From Thraustochytrium sp. TN22 (lineage: Eukaryota; Sar; Bigyra; Thraustochytrida; Thraustochytriidae), in contig JABLUY010000223.1 of the NCBI GenBank assembly GCA_013306675.1, forward strand, positions 1 to 59,659: a stretch of 59,659 nucleotides of DNA, given 5' to 3'. The stretch's first letter is position 1, and every line of letters starts with the position of its first letter. Both the position numbers and the translations under genes were made by a program. This document shows, piece after piece, positions 1 through 9,900 of this stretch. Below the pieces are notes generated by a model that was not told where the DNA came from, made no database searches, and saw only the letters and a program-made list of their open reading frames with translations.

Positions 1-463
1 GCTCGTCGCGGCCACGCTTGCGGGTCTTGAGCTGGCTGCGCGCGAGCGCGAGCGCGAGAGCGGGAGCGGGAGCGGGAGAGGGGCGAGAGCGGCCGAGAGC
101 GAGCACGTGCTGCGCCGTGCTGGTGCTCCTCTTGTTAGTGGTATGCTGCGGGTGCCAGGAGCAGTACCGCACTGCACGCGCAGACGGCGGAGGCTGCTCG
201 TACGAGGTGCAAGGGATGTTCAAGTTCGACGGAGCGCTCACATTCGTTCGTTGCTAAGCTTGTTTGGTTTGTTGGAGGGGCAAGAGCGAGTGAGACTTGA
301 TCGGCGCGAGGCGATCGGCGCGGGCGCCTTTGGCAGCGCCTTTGGCAGCGCCTCGGCAGCACTCGCACTCGCACTCGCACTCGCGGCGACTTGCGAAGTC
401 GCCGCGGTCCGAGTCGAGTCGCCGGTCGGGCTGTTACGCTTGGCTTTGACGGGTCATCGCTTC
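1..463. other. no gene called; window edge
   Basis: The stretch is GC-rich with short repeats: GAGCGC/GAGCGG runs near 45-85 and CTCGCA runs near 360-385. The open frames here are short, conflict with each other on both strands and resemble no family. It lies 3' of the minus-strand gene that ends at 464 and probably holds its 3' UTR. Confidence 0.5.
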
Positions 464-2590
464 TCACGCGGTGCAGGACGGAAGGCCGTTCAGAGCGAGC
501 GAAACGAGGTCCTGCTTCTGGTCAAGCTCCTTGAGCTTGGTGGAGAGCAGACTGGCCTGCGCGCGGAGGACCTCCTGGAGGGCGGTCTTCTCGGCATACA
601 ACGCCTGGCGCGACGCCTTCTGCTGCGCCTCGGCGGCGCGAGCCATGCATTCGCGCTCGCTCTGTAGCACGCTGCGCTCGCTGGCGAGCTGCCGCGTCAG
701 CGCCTCGCGCTCCGCGCGAAAGGCGCTCTCCATACGCTCACGCTCACGCCGCATCTCGCTCGCAAACAGCTCTTGCTGCGTGCGCAGGGCGCGCTGGTGC
801 ATCTCTTCCTCCGTGCGCAGCGCGCGCGAGAGGCGCTCCACGTCGCTTGCCAATACGCGAGATTGGGGAACCTCTGCCCTGGCCGCCTGCGTCGATTGCG
901 GAGCCTCTGGTATTCTGGCTGCCTGCGCCGATTGGGGAGCAGAGACTGCCCTGGCAGCCTGGGCCCAGGGCGTGTGTACGCGTGCCTCAATTTTGTTCTT
1001 GCCATCGCCGTCGTCATCGCCATCTGTCGCTCTCTGTACCGCGACAGAAGCGTCCCCGGGGCGTGCGTCCGAGGCTTCGTCAATCAAGGGCAGACTTTCC
1101 ACTGCCTTGTGAGAAGCATGTCTGACCTCGTCCTTGACGTGGGCATTTGGAATCTGGTCAAGCTGGTCGTCGGCACCCTTGGTCTCGAGCTCGGTGCCTT
1201 CTTCCTCCTCCACAGCATGATCGCCGTCGCCGTGGTTCGCGGCAAAGGCGTGCATGAGCCTAGCTGCTTCGCTGGCGTCCGAGGCCTCAGAGCCCATCGG
1301 CAGGCTCTTCTCGCTAAGGTACACCTCGTCTTGGTCATTCATATCACCATGGTTCGCCGAAAAGGCGTGCATGAGACGCGCCGCCTCGCTCGCGTCCGAG
1401 GCCTCAGAGCCCATCGGCAGGCTCTTCTCGCTAAGGTAGACCTCATCTTGGTCCTCGTCGTTCGCGGCGTCCAGATCGCCGTGGTTCGCGGCAAAGGCGT
1501 GCATGAGTCGAGCTGCCTCGCTTGCGTCCGAGGCCTCTGAGCCCATCGGCAGGCTCTTCTCGCTGAGGTAGACCTCGTCTTGGTCCTCGCCGCTCGCAAG
1601 GTCCAGATCATCATGATTGGCCGTGAATGCGTGCATGAGACGCGCCGCCTCGCTCGCGTCCGAGGCCTCGGAGCCCATCGGCAGGCTCTTCTCGCTAAGG
1701 TAAACCTCATCCTCATCCTCGTCCTCGCCCCCGGCCAGGCTCTTCTCGCTGTCCGAGTCGCCGCAGTCGCGCGCCATGCACGGCTCTTTGGCGGTCAAGT
1801 CAGATTTGCCGGACGGCGCATGGAGCATGCAGGTTGAGTTGGTCTCGCTGCGGTCGCGACTGGCCACTTGGCCGAGGGCTGTCGCGGCCGACTTGCCCGA
1901 AGGCGCTGCTGCGTCCGCAGAAGCCATGGCGTTCGCCACCCCCTCTCGTTGTGCCCGCAGAGCCTCGGCAAGCGCGATGCGAGTTGAGTCGGACATGCCG
2001 GAGGCAACGCGGTGCTGCACGCGGAGCGCGCGGAGAAGGAGCGCGCGCTCCGGCTCGCTGCAGGCCGACTTGAAGGACGCACAGGCGGAGGGCGGCGCGG
2101 CCACGGTAGGCGTGAGAGGTGCGCATGGCATGAGCAGGTCGCACGGCGCGAGCACCTCGAGCTCGGGCTCGGGGCCGAAAAAGCGCTCCACAACCACGCG
2201 CACTTGCTCGGCGGCGGCCACTTCCTCGGCGACCTGCGCCCAGTCGACCTCTGCGTACGCCGCGGCGCCGGCCGGCCGCCGCGGCAGCGCCATCTCCCAG
2301 ACCACCGCCTCGTCACCCTGGCGGCGCAGCACCAGCTCAAGCTCGTCCTGCGCGAGCGCGCCATGCTGTCCGGCGGCGTCGACGGCCCAGACCTCGCCGC
2401 AGGCGCCGGGCGCCGCTACGCGCAGCAGGCGGCGCGCCTCGCAGGCGGCGCCTGCCTCGAGCCGGAAGCTCTCGCCGTCATCCGCAGCGCCGCCGCCGCG
2501 CTCGCCCTCCACATCAACGCCGACGAAGACCTCTGCGAGGCGGCGCGGCGCGCCGGCGAAGGGCCCCGCGAGCGCGAGCACCTGCGGCAT
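464..2590 (-). CDS. hypothetical repeat and coiled-coil protein
   Basis: I do not recognise this 708-residue protein. It starts at an ATG. The N-terminal ~150 residues look globular, with hydrophobic and aromatic positions. The middle is Ser/Asp/Glu-rich and holds four almost identical tandem units of 39-44 residues built on EVYLSEKSLPMGSEASDASE followed by AARLMHAF and ANHGD. The last ~170 residues have the heptad composition of a long coiled coil (Glu/Arg/Gln/Leu, many Ala). There is no signal peptide and no membrane segment. The unit contains acidic and Ser positions that could be phosphorylated, followed by a short amphipathic AARLMHAF segment, so it may act as a repeated docking motif; that is inference. 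The frame is long and carries codon-level repeats, which supports it as coding. Confidence 0.7.
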   Translation of the reverse strand: MPQVLALAGPFAGAPRRLAEVFVGVDVEGERGGGAADDGESFRLEAGAACEARRLLRVAAPGACGEVWAVDAAGQHGALAQDELELVLRRQGDEAVVWEMALPRRPAGAAAYAEVDWAQVAEEVAAAEQVRVVVERFFGPEPELEVLAPCDLLMPCAPLTPTVAAPPSACASFKSACSEPERALLLRALRVQHRVASGMSDSTRIALAEALRAQREGVANAMASADAAAPSGKSAATALGQVASRDRSETNSTCMLHAPSGKSDLTAKEPCMARDCGDSDSEKSLAGGEDEDEDEVYLSEKSLPMGSEASDASEAARLMHAFTANHDDLDLASGEDQDEVYLSEKSLPMGSEASDASEAARLMHAFAANHGDLDAANDEDQDEVYLSEKSLPMGSEASDASEAARLMHAFSANHGDMNDQDEVYLSEKSLPMGSEASDASEAARLMHAFAANHGDGDHAVEEEEGTELETKGADDQLDQIPNAHVKDEVRHASHKAVESLPLIDEASDARPGDASVAVQRATDGDDDGDGKNKIEARVHTPWAQAARAVSAPQSAQAARIPEAPQSTQAARAEVPQSRVLASDVERLSRALRTEEEMHQRALRTQQELFASEMRRERERMESAFRAEREALTRQLASERSVLQSERECMARAAEAQQKASRQALYAEKTALQEVLRAQASLLSTKLKELDQKQDLVSLALNGLPSCTA
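1222..1713 (-). repeat. four in-frame tandem repeats of 117-132 bp
   Basis: The landmark GAGGCCTC begins at 1281, 1398, 1530 and 1662, so the units are 117, 132 and 132 bp, all multiples of three. Copies differ mainly in the acidic linkers and at synonymous sites. They are expansions inside the hypothetical gene at 464-2590. Confidence 0.9.
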
Positions 2591-2852
2591 GGCCGAGATG
2601 GCGCGCTACGAGGCGGGCTCCGACGCGGCGGCGCAGTGCCAAGCGCGGGCGCTCTGCTCGCGCGTCGGCCCGTGCGCCGCCCGCCCGCCCTCCAACGCCG
2701 CCCCGCCGCCGCCCTGCGCCGCCCTGCGCCGCCCTGCGCCGCGCAGCGCGGCGCAGCGCGTGCCGGGACCACGCCAAGGCACACGCCGCCCGAGGGCGGT
2801 CGGTCCCAGGGCGCGGACAGCGATCGAGCGTCCCCTGCGCTCAAGCGCCTCG

Positions 2853-2905
2853 GGCGGCTGTAGCGGCGGCTGTAGCGGCGGCTGTAGCGGCGGCTGTAGC
2901 GGCTG
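2853..2905. repeat. 12-bp tandem repeat GGCTGTAGCGGC
   Basis: About four copies of a 12-bp unit lie in the 359-bp gap between two minus-strand genes, just 3' of the transporter stop. The rest of the gap (2591-2949) is G/C-rich with CGCCGCCCTG triplication near 2710-2740. I see no gene in it. Confidence 0.85.
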
Positions 2906-2949
2906 GAGCGAGCGGCGCGCCCGGCGTCGGCCGCGAGCGAGGCGCCCTC

Positions 2950-4521
2950 TCAGGACTCGCGGATGCGTACGTTCTTGGACTCGGGCAGCGCGACGAGCAG
3001 GACGAGCAGGCAGACAAAGTAGAGCGCGGCGTAGACGAGGAAGGTGGCGGCCGAGCCGAAGGCGTGCATGGCCGAGAGCATGGTGCCGTTGCAGAGGATG
3101 GAAAAGACCGACATGGACACGGTGCCGACGGCCATGCCGGCCGCGCGGTCCTGCTGCGCGAAGAGCTCAGGCAGCACGACGAGGAAGAGCGTGCCGGGGC
3201 CGGCCTGGTAGGCGATCATGATGACCAGCAGGCCGCCCACGACGACGGCGTGCACCGGAGAGCCGCCGTCGGCGTCAAAGGCGAGGCCCACAACCACGTA
3301 GGCACCCACGACGACGGCGAGACCGGACAGCAGCATGGTGCGGCGCGGCATGAAGCTGATGAGCCACAGCACGAGCACAACCGCGGGGATGTTGACGGCC
3401 GAGATGGCAAAGGCGGTCCACAGAGAGTCCTCGCTGCCCATACCGGCATCTTCGATGATCTGCGGCCCGTAGAAGATGATGGCGTCCGAGGAGTTGTTGC
3501 AGAACGCCAGCACCACGGACAGCAGGCATCGCTTGGTGAAGCCGACGCGGCCTTCGGCCTGCGCGCCGGCGCGAGGACCCTCCTCGCTGCTGCCGCCGCG
3601 GGTGTCCTCCGCCACCATCTCGACCTGCATGTCGAAGTCGGCGTCCTCGGCGTCCTCGGCGTCCTCACCATTGCCGCCATCGTGACCGCTGACACTGCCG
3701 TTGCTGCTGTCGTCGTCGCCTGCGCACGGGTGCGAGTCGTGAGTCCCGCGCTCCATGCTGGGGGGCACCGAACCGGCCGGCTGCACGCGGCGCGCGGCCT
3801 CCGGCACGGCGCGGTGGCGCACGTGAGCCTGGCCCGCGTGGGACGGCGCCTCAGAGGCGGGCACGGGCGCGTAGGCCGCGCGGCGCTGTTGCCTGGCCGC
3901 CAGCCAGGAGGCACTCTCAGCGCGGCTCCAGACCGCGGCGAGGAGGACAAGGAGCACGGCGCCCGGCACGCCGCCGCAGCCGAGCGTGAGAGACCAGTCC
4001 GCCGCAGCCAGCTGCACCAGGTATGGCACGGTGAAGCCCAGCACGACGCCGACCTGAAAAAAGGTCACCAAGAGGCCGCGCTGCTTACGCGGCGCCGACT
4101 CCGCCACCAGCATGGGCACCGCCAGGATGCTCACGCCGTTGCCGAATCCCAGCACGAGGCGCGCCACCATGAGCGCCTCAAAGCTCTGGGCCGAGGCGCC
4201 CACCACCGCGCCGCCCACGTTGCACAGCGCGCCAAAGGCCACGAGGTTGCGCCTGCCGAACCTGTCCAGCAGCGACGCACCCAGCACCAGCATCGACACG
4301 GCATCCGTCACCGTCGCCGCCGAGCTCACGGCCTGCACGCCGCCCACCGACAGCCCAAACACGTGCTCCACCTGGCTCAGGTACGCGCCGGCCGCCACAT
4401 TATACCCATAGATGCCGCCGCCGCTCAGCGCCATGGCCGCCAGCGCCACCAGGTACCACATGGGCTCCTGCCGCCGCCCCGTCGCGCGCGTCGCGAGCAG
4501 GGGCGCCTGCCCCGTCTCCAT
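2950..4521 (-). CDS. MFS sugar-type transporter
   Basis: A major facilitator of the sugar/inositol type that would move a small solute across a membrane. Twelve hydrophobic segments fall into two groups of six, split by a long hydrophilic Asp/Glu/Ser-rich central loop. Family marks include DRFGRR in the loop after helix 2, RLVLGFGNGV in helix 4, a degenerate VPMLVAESAPRKQRG after helix 5, and a PESKNVRI ending that resembles the sugar-porter PETKG motif. I place the start at the ATG at 4521, directly before the first helix. An in-frame ATG at 4749 would add 76 basic, Ala/Pro-rich residues of doubtful reality. The central loop contains a near-perfect EDAEDAED repeat. The substrate cannot be read from the sequence. 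Confidence 0.85.
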   Translation of the reverse strand: METGQAPLLATRATGRRQEPMWYLVALAAMALSGGGIYGYNVAAGAYLSQVEHVFGLSVGGVQAVSSAATVTDAVSMLVLGASLLDRFGRRNLVAFGALCNVGGAVVGASAQSFEALMVARLVLGFGNGVSILAVPMLVAESAPRKQRGLLVTFFQVGVVLGFTVPYLVQLAAADWSLTLGCGGVPGAVLLVLLAAVWSRAESASWLAARQQRRAAYAPVPASEAPSHAGQAHVRHRAVPEAARRVQPAGSVPPSMERGTHDSHPCAGDDDSSNGSVSGHDGGNGEDAEDAEDADFDMQVEMVAEDTRGGSSEEGPRAGAQAEGRVGFTKRCLLSVVLAFCNNSSDAIIFYGPQIIEDAGMGSEDSLWTAFAISAVNIPAVVLVLWLISFMPRRTMLLSGLAVVVGAYVVVGLAFDADGGSPVHAVVVGGLLVIMIAYQAGPGTLFLVVLPELFAQQDRAAGMAVGTVSMSVFSILCNGTMLSAMHAFGSAATFLVYAALYFVCLLVLLVALPESKNVRIRES

Positions 4522-4857
4522 GTCGCGCCGCCGCCGTCGCCCTGGCTTGGCTTGGCCGCGGCCGCCGCCGCAGCGCACCAGCACAGCCACCGGCTCGGCC
4601 AGCACCGCCGCCGCCGCCGCCGCGCGCGCCGCCGCCGTCCCGCGACCGCCGCGAAGCGGCTTTGCCTGCGCGCGTGGCCTGGCCTGGCCTGGCGCCGGGC
4701 TTGGCTGCGCCTCGCGGGCGGCGCAGGCGGGCGTCTGTGCCCTCGTCATGCGTCATGTCGTGACATGTATGTTCACCATGTGCACAACCAACCATGCGCA
4801 GACGCGGGGAGCGGCTGAGCCAGGAGCTCGGTCCGGGCGGCTCTGTTGCACTGTTGC

Positions 4858-5030
4858 AGCTCGAGCGAGCAGCTCAAGCGAGCAGGCCTCGAGCGAGCAG
4901 CTCGAGCGAGCAGGCCTCGAGCGAGCAGCTCGAGCGAGCAGCTCGAGCGCGCAGCTCGAGCGAGCAGGCCTCGAGCGAGCAGCTCGAGCGAGCAGCTCGA
5001 GCGAGCAGCCCGAGCAGGCCTCGACGAGGC
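4858..5030. repeat. tandem array of a 12-15-bp CTCGAG-containing unit
   Basis: Around a dozen imperfect copies of TCGAGCGAGCAG occur, alternating with a longer form that adds CCTC. The core CTCGAG is palindromic. There are no spacers, so it is a minisatellite and not a CRISPR array. It lies ~450 bp upstream of the gene at 5484. Confidence 0.9.
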
Positions 5031-5353
5031 TGTGGTTGACGCAGACTTTGGCCTTGAGCCTAACTCACTGATTCAGACGTGCCGTAGGATGGGTCCGAGT
5101 CGGTGGTGACAGTGATGTTGGTACAGTACGAGTCCTTCGGACACCATGGCAGGTTCGCAAGCCTGTACGGGGGGCTTTGATTGACACGTTACATCAGCGG
5201 GTGTAACCATCACAACGCGCACCAAGAGCCGCACGCTTCTAGGAACGTCGCCTAGCACTCGTGAGAAGTCGTCGCGGTAGCATTGTTGCTCGACAAGTGC
5301 TCGACGAGCAAGACTGCTACAACTCCCAGCACATCAGCAGAACAGCTCGACAA

Positions 5354-5440
5354 CGCGGCGCAGCGCGGCGCGGCGCGGCGCGGCGCGGCGCGGCGTGGCG
5401 CGGCGCGGCGCAGCGAGGCGCGGCGCGGCGCAGCGAGGCA
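5354..5440. repeat. GGCGC low-complexity tract
   Basis: A nearly pure GGCGC/GGCGT/GGCGA series sits ~45 bp before the ATG at 5484. It is probably 5' UTR or core promoter sequence. Confidence 0.8.
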
Positions 5441-5483
5441 AGACGTGACGTAACGTGGCGTGGCGCAAGAACAGCACAGCAAG

Positions 5484-6884
5484 ATGGCTTCGCTGGTGAC
5501 GGAGCTGACGGGCGCGCGGCCGGAGCTGCGGCGCCTGGTGCTGCGCGCCGTGGTGGCCGTGGCGGCGGTCAAGGGCGTGCAGGTGGCGCTCAAGATCGTG
5601 TGGAGCGTGCTGCGGTGGCTCGCGGGCAGCTCGAGGCGAGCGCAAGCGCAGCGGCGGCCTGCGGCGCCGTCCAAGGGAGTGGCCGTGGGCGCGGCCAAGA
5701 CGGCGACGACCGAGTGCGCCAGGGCCACGGTGCTGGCGCAGGCCGGGTGCGAGCCATGCGCCGCGACGGGGGCGCTGACGCCGCCCATCCACCTGGCGAG
5801 CACGTTCGAGCGCGACGCCGACCTGGAGTACCCGCGCGGGTTCTCGTACTCGCGCGAAGGCAACCCGACGCGTGCGCGGCTGGAGCAGGCCCTAGCGGCG
5901 GCCGAGGGAGGCGCGGAAGCGGCTGGCTTCGCGAGTGGCAGCGCTGCTGCGGCCGCGGTCTTCCAGACCATGGCGGGCGGCCACGTGGTGTTCCCGAACG
6001 ACGTTTACTATGGCATTCGGCAGATGCTGCTGACGGTCTTCAAGCCGTGGGGGCTGGGTGTGACCATGGTGAGCCCGTCTGACCTGGAGGACGTGCGGCG
6101 CGGGCTGCGCGAGGCGGTGCGTAGCACGCGCGGCGGCCGCGTGCTGCTCTGGCTCGAGTCGCCGAGCAACCCCATGTCGAGCATCACGGACCTTGAGGCT
6201 GCGAGCGCGCTGGCGCACGAGGTGGGCGCCTCGGTGCTGGTGGACGCCACCTGGCTGACGCCGGCCGTGTGCCGGCCGCTGGAGCTCGGCGCGGACCTTG
6301 TGCTGCATAGCACCACCAAGTACATCGGAGGCCACTCCGACCTGATCGGCGGCGCCATCGTTAGCGGCCACTCCGAGGTGGCGCGCGAGGTCTTCCGCGA
6401 GGTTCGCAGCGTGCAGCACTACTGCGGCGCCGTGCCGGCGCCCTTTGACTGCTGGCTGACGCTGCGCGGCATGCGCACACTCGGCGTACGCATGCCGGTG
6501 CACTCACGCAACGCGCTGTCGCTCGCGCGGTTCCTGCACGAGCACCCGCGCGTGGAGAGAGTCTTTTATGCCGGCCTGCCGACTCATCCGGGCCACGAGA
6601 TCGCCAAGCGCCAGGTGGGCGGCAACTTTGGCGGCATGCTGGCCTTCCTCGTCAAGGGCTCTGAGGAGGACGCCATTACCGTGACGGCAAGCACCAAGCT
6701 CGCCAAGCGCGGCACGAGCCTGGGCGGCACCGAGACGCTTCTCGAGCACCGCGCCAGCATCGAGGGCCCGGACTCGCGCACGCCGCGCACGCTGATCCGC
6801 GTATCGGTCGGCTTGGAGGCGTCCGAGGACATTGTGCGCGATTTTGCGCAGGCGCTCGCGGCCATCCAGCGCGGCCCGCGCTGA
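5484..6884 (+). CDS. cystathionine gamma-synthase-family PLP enzyme
   Basis: A Cys/Met-metabolism PLP enzyme (fold type I), 466 residues. The start is the ATG at 5484 in the context AAGATGG; an upstream open frame begins only at GTG. Visible family features are the YSREGNPTRARLEQAL stretch that contacts the cofactor phosphate, a Gly/Ser/Ala-rich GFASGSAAAAAVF, VDATWLTP with the cofactor-nitrogen Asp, HSTTKYIGGHSD with the Schiff-base Lys, and a C-terminal SLGGTETLLEH and RVSVGLE. Residues ~15-50 form a hydrophobic, Arg-flanked extension that could be a targeting or membrane segment. Its likely role is transsulfuration or methionine biosynthesis, but synthase, beta-lyase and gamma-lyase cannot be told apart by eye. 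Confidence 0.88.
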   Translation: MASLVTELTGARPELRRLVLRAVVAVAAVKGVQVALKIVWSVLRWLAGSSRRAQAQRRPAAPSKGVAVGAAKTATTECARATVLAQAGCEPCAATGALTPPIHLASTFERDADLEYPRGFSYSREGNPTRARLEQALAAAEGGAEAAGFASGSAAAAAVFQTMAGGHVVFPNDVYYGIRQMLLTVFKPWGLGVTMVSPSDLEDVRRGLREAVRSTRGGRVLLWLESPSNPMSSITDLEAASALAHEVGASVLVDATWLTPAVCRPLELGADLVLHSTTKYIGGHSDLIGGAIVSGHSEVAREVFREVRSVQHYCGAVPAPFDCWLTLRGMRTLGVRMPVHSRNALSLARFLHEHPRVERVFYAGLPTHPGHEIAKRQVGGNFGGMLAFLVKGSEEDAITVTASTKLAKRGTSLGGTETLLEHRASIEGPDSRTPRTLIRVSVGLEASEDIVRDFAQALAAIQRGPR

Positions 6885-6961
6885 GGAAGAAAACCTCTGC
6901 TGAGAGAACGAACTAACAAGAAGAAGAAGAAAATGGAGCAAATCCATGCCGAATCTGCGTC

Positions 6962-9900
6962 TTACTTGGTTAGTTCGCTCATAACATGCGTGCAGCGCGA
7001 GCACAGCTCGCCCTCGAGCTGCGCCGTGTGACGACGGCACCGCTCGCAGCGGTGCTTGGCCGTGCGCCGGAGCTCGAGCTCCAGGATTTCGTCGCGAAGT
7101 GCGTCCGGCACGGGGATATCGGCAAGCACGGCAGCCGGGGTCGCGTCCGCGTCCTCGCCCGCGTCCTCGCCCGCGTCCTCGCCCGCGCCCTCGTCGATCT
7201 CCACGATGCGGCAGCCGGCGAGCTGCAAAAGAGCCTCCACAACATCCGCTTGGCCGCAGAGCGGGCTCCAAGGCCGCGTGCGCACAAGGAGTTCAACTTC
7301 CTCGGAGGAGCGAATGTCACCCTGCGCGCGCAGTGTGTCAAGCACGCGGTTCACAGCGCCGCGCACCTCAAGCGCCTGGTCCACGGCCGCATCGACCTGG
7401 TCCCAACGCTCGAGGTGCGAGGGGAGGCCCACTTGGTGCACGGCGAAAACGTCTGGCGGGCTGCCGTGAAACGGGCCAACCTCTGCGAGCGCAAACTTGA
7501 AGAGGTCCTGGGCCGTAAAGGGCAGAATGGGCGCGGCAATGAGCGTGAGCGCCTGGAGCGCCTCCCAGCAGACGGCCTGGCACGCGCGGCGCGTCGGCGC
7601 GTCGGGCGCCTCGTTGTAGAGGCGGTCCTTCACGCTTGGCCCATAGACCGCCGAGACGTCGACAGAAGCGAAGCGCACGAGCTCCGAGTACACGGAGCGG
7701 AAGCGGAAGTCGTCGTAAGCAGCGCGGCTGGTCTCGACGAAGCGGGCGGTGCGCGCCAGGAGCCAGCGGTCGAGAGGCGTGGCGGCTTCAGGCAGGGCCT
7801 CGAGCGGCGCGGCGGGTGGCGTGTAGTCGTAGAGGTTGCCGAGCAGGAAGCGCATGACGTTGCGTAGACGGCGCAGCGTATCGCTGCTCTCGCGGATGAT
7901 GTCCGGGCTAATGGCGACGTCATCGACGAAGTTGGTGGAGGCCACCCAGAGGCGCAAGACGTCAGCGCCGTAGGCCGGCTCACGCTTGGCGTCGGCGCCG
8001 CCGGCGATGACGCTGGCCGGCTCAATAACGTTGCCGAGCGACTTGGACATCTTGCGGCCGCGGTCATCCAGGATGAAGCCGTGCGTGACAATGTGGCGGA
8101 AGGGTGCCTCGGGGGGGACGTCCGCCGGCGTGGCGGCCACCCGCGTGAGCAGGCTCGATTGAAACCAGCCGCGGTGCTGGTCGGAGCCTTCCAGGTAGAC
8201 GTCGGCCTGTCGGCCGGGCGGCAGGACGGCGTGCCAGGAGCAGCCGCTGTCGAACCAGACGTCGAGCGTGTCGGTGCCGCGCACCCAGTCGCCGTGGCGC
8301 GGCTCCAGGCCAGCTGCGGCGCGCAGCTCGTTGGCGCGCGCCGCAACGCGCGCCTCCACGTCGGCGGCCTCAAACCACCAGCCGGAGCCGTGCGCAGCCA
8401 CGAACTCGCGGGCCGCGGCGACCACGTGCGCGTCAAGCCAGGGCTCGGCGCCCACCTCGGCGCCGTCAAAGAGAGCCGGGATGGGCACGCCCCAGAAGCG
8501 CTGACGCGAGATGCACCACTGGTCGCGGCCCTCGAGCATGGAGGACAGGCGCGGGCGGCTGGAAGCCGGCACGAGGTCGACCGGCGCCAGCGCCTTGGCA
8601 GCGGCGTGCTTGAGCGTGGTGAGGTCCACGAACCACTGGTCCGTGGCCATGGTAATGACCGGGCGCTTGGTGCGCCAGTCGTACGGGTAGCGATGCGAGT
8701 AGTCCTGCGGCGGCGCGGCCAGGCGGCCGAGGCCGCCCAGCAGGTCCAGGACCGCCTCGTTGCCGCCCTCGTGGATGTGCAGGCCGTCCAGGCGGTCGCG
8801 GACCTGCGCCGGCAGCCAGGCCGCCTTGGAGGCGGCGCGCGTGCTGAAGCAGCCGCTGCCGTCCACGAAGAGAGGGCAGTCCAGCAGCTGCCGCCCGTAG
8901 GCGTGTTGCCACACCTGGGCGTCGTCCTGGCCGTGCATGGGTGCGGTGTGCACGAGGCCCGTGCCGGCATCTAGGGTCACGTGCGGCCCGCAGAGAACCT
9001 CGTAGGCGCCGGGCGCCGGTGTCTCGTCGCCATCGCCAAGCGCTGGCGCGTAGCGCGTGCCCTCCAGGTCGCGGCCCGCCACGTACGCCAGCACCTCGTA
9101 GCCGTCCGGAAACATGGCGGCTAGCGCCTCGAGGCGGCCGTCCTCGACGATGTCGCGCGCGATGAGGCGCGCCGGCCCGCCGCTCGGGCCGGCCAGCACG
9201 GCGTACTCGAGGTCGGCGTGCACCGCGACGGCAATGTTGGCCGGCAGCGTCCACGGCGTGGTGGTCCAGATGGTGAGCTGCAGGTCAGCGCGGCGCTCGG
9301 GGCCGAGCGCGGCTCCGAGCGTGGCCTCGGCCGCCGGTGACAGCGAGCGCACCGCGAGGTCCACAAAGCAGGACGGGCTCACGTGGTCGTCGCTGTACTC
9401 GATCTCTGCCTCGGCGAGCGCAGTCCCGGACGAGTACGACCAGAAAACCGGCTTGAGCCCGCGGAAGACGAGCCCGCGCTCCACCATGCGGCCGAAGACG
9501 TCGAGCTGCCGCTCCTCGTAGGCGCTGTGCATGGTGCTGTAGTAGCCGGCCTCCTCGCCGGCCTGGTCGCCCTCGCGCCAATCCGCCATGAGTCCCCAGC
9601 GGATGATGTCGGCGCGCTGCGAGCGGATGGCCGCCTCGGCGCACCGCGCCGCCTCGGCGCGGATCGCCTGCGGCCCTAGGCTCGACCGCGCCTGCTGGCC
9701 GGCCTGCTGCAGCGCCTTGAGCTCGATCGGCAGCCCGTGCGTGTCCCACCCCGGCACGTAGTGCACGCGCTTGCCGGTCATGAGCTGGTACCTGTTGATG
9801 ACGTCCTTGAGCGTCTTGTTGAGGAAATGGCCCGTGTGCAGGCTCCCGTTCGCGTACGGCGGGCCGTCGTGCAGGATGAACTCGTCCTCAGCGCGCGCGG

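Larger units (their letters stand above)
4522..5483. other. intergenic, divergent promoters with repeats
   Basis: This lies between the divergent transporter and cystathionine-synthase-family genes. It holds a tandem array at 4858-5030, then ~300 bp of less GC-rich sequence, then a GGCGC-rich tract at 5354-5440 just ahead of the downstream start. A CTAAC followed by an AG near 5060-5076 resembles a branch point and acceptor, so a 5' UTR intron is possible but unproven. Confidence 0.5.

Noticed and set aside
3064-4818. 584-codon plus-strand frame opposite the MFS transporter
   Set aside because: His/Arg/Ala-rich antisense text that mirrors the hydrophobic helices on the minus strand.
4858-5030. 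CRISPR-like repeat array
   Set aside because: Units are directly adjacent without spacers, and the genome is eukaryotic.
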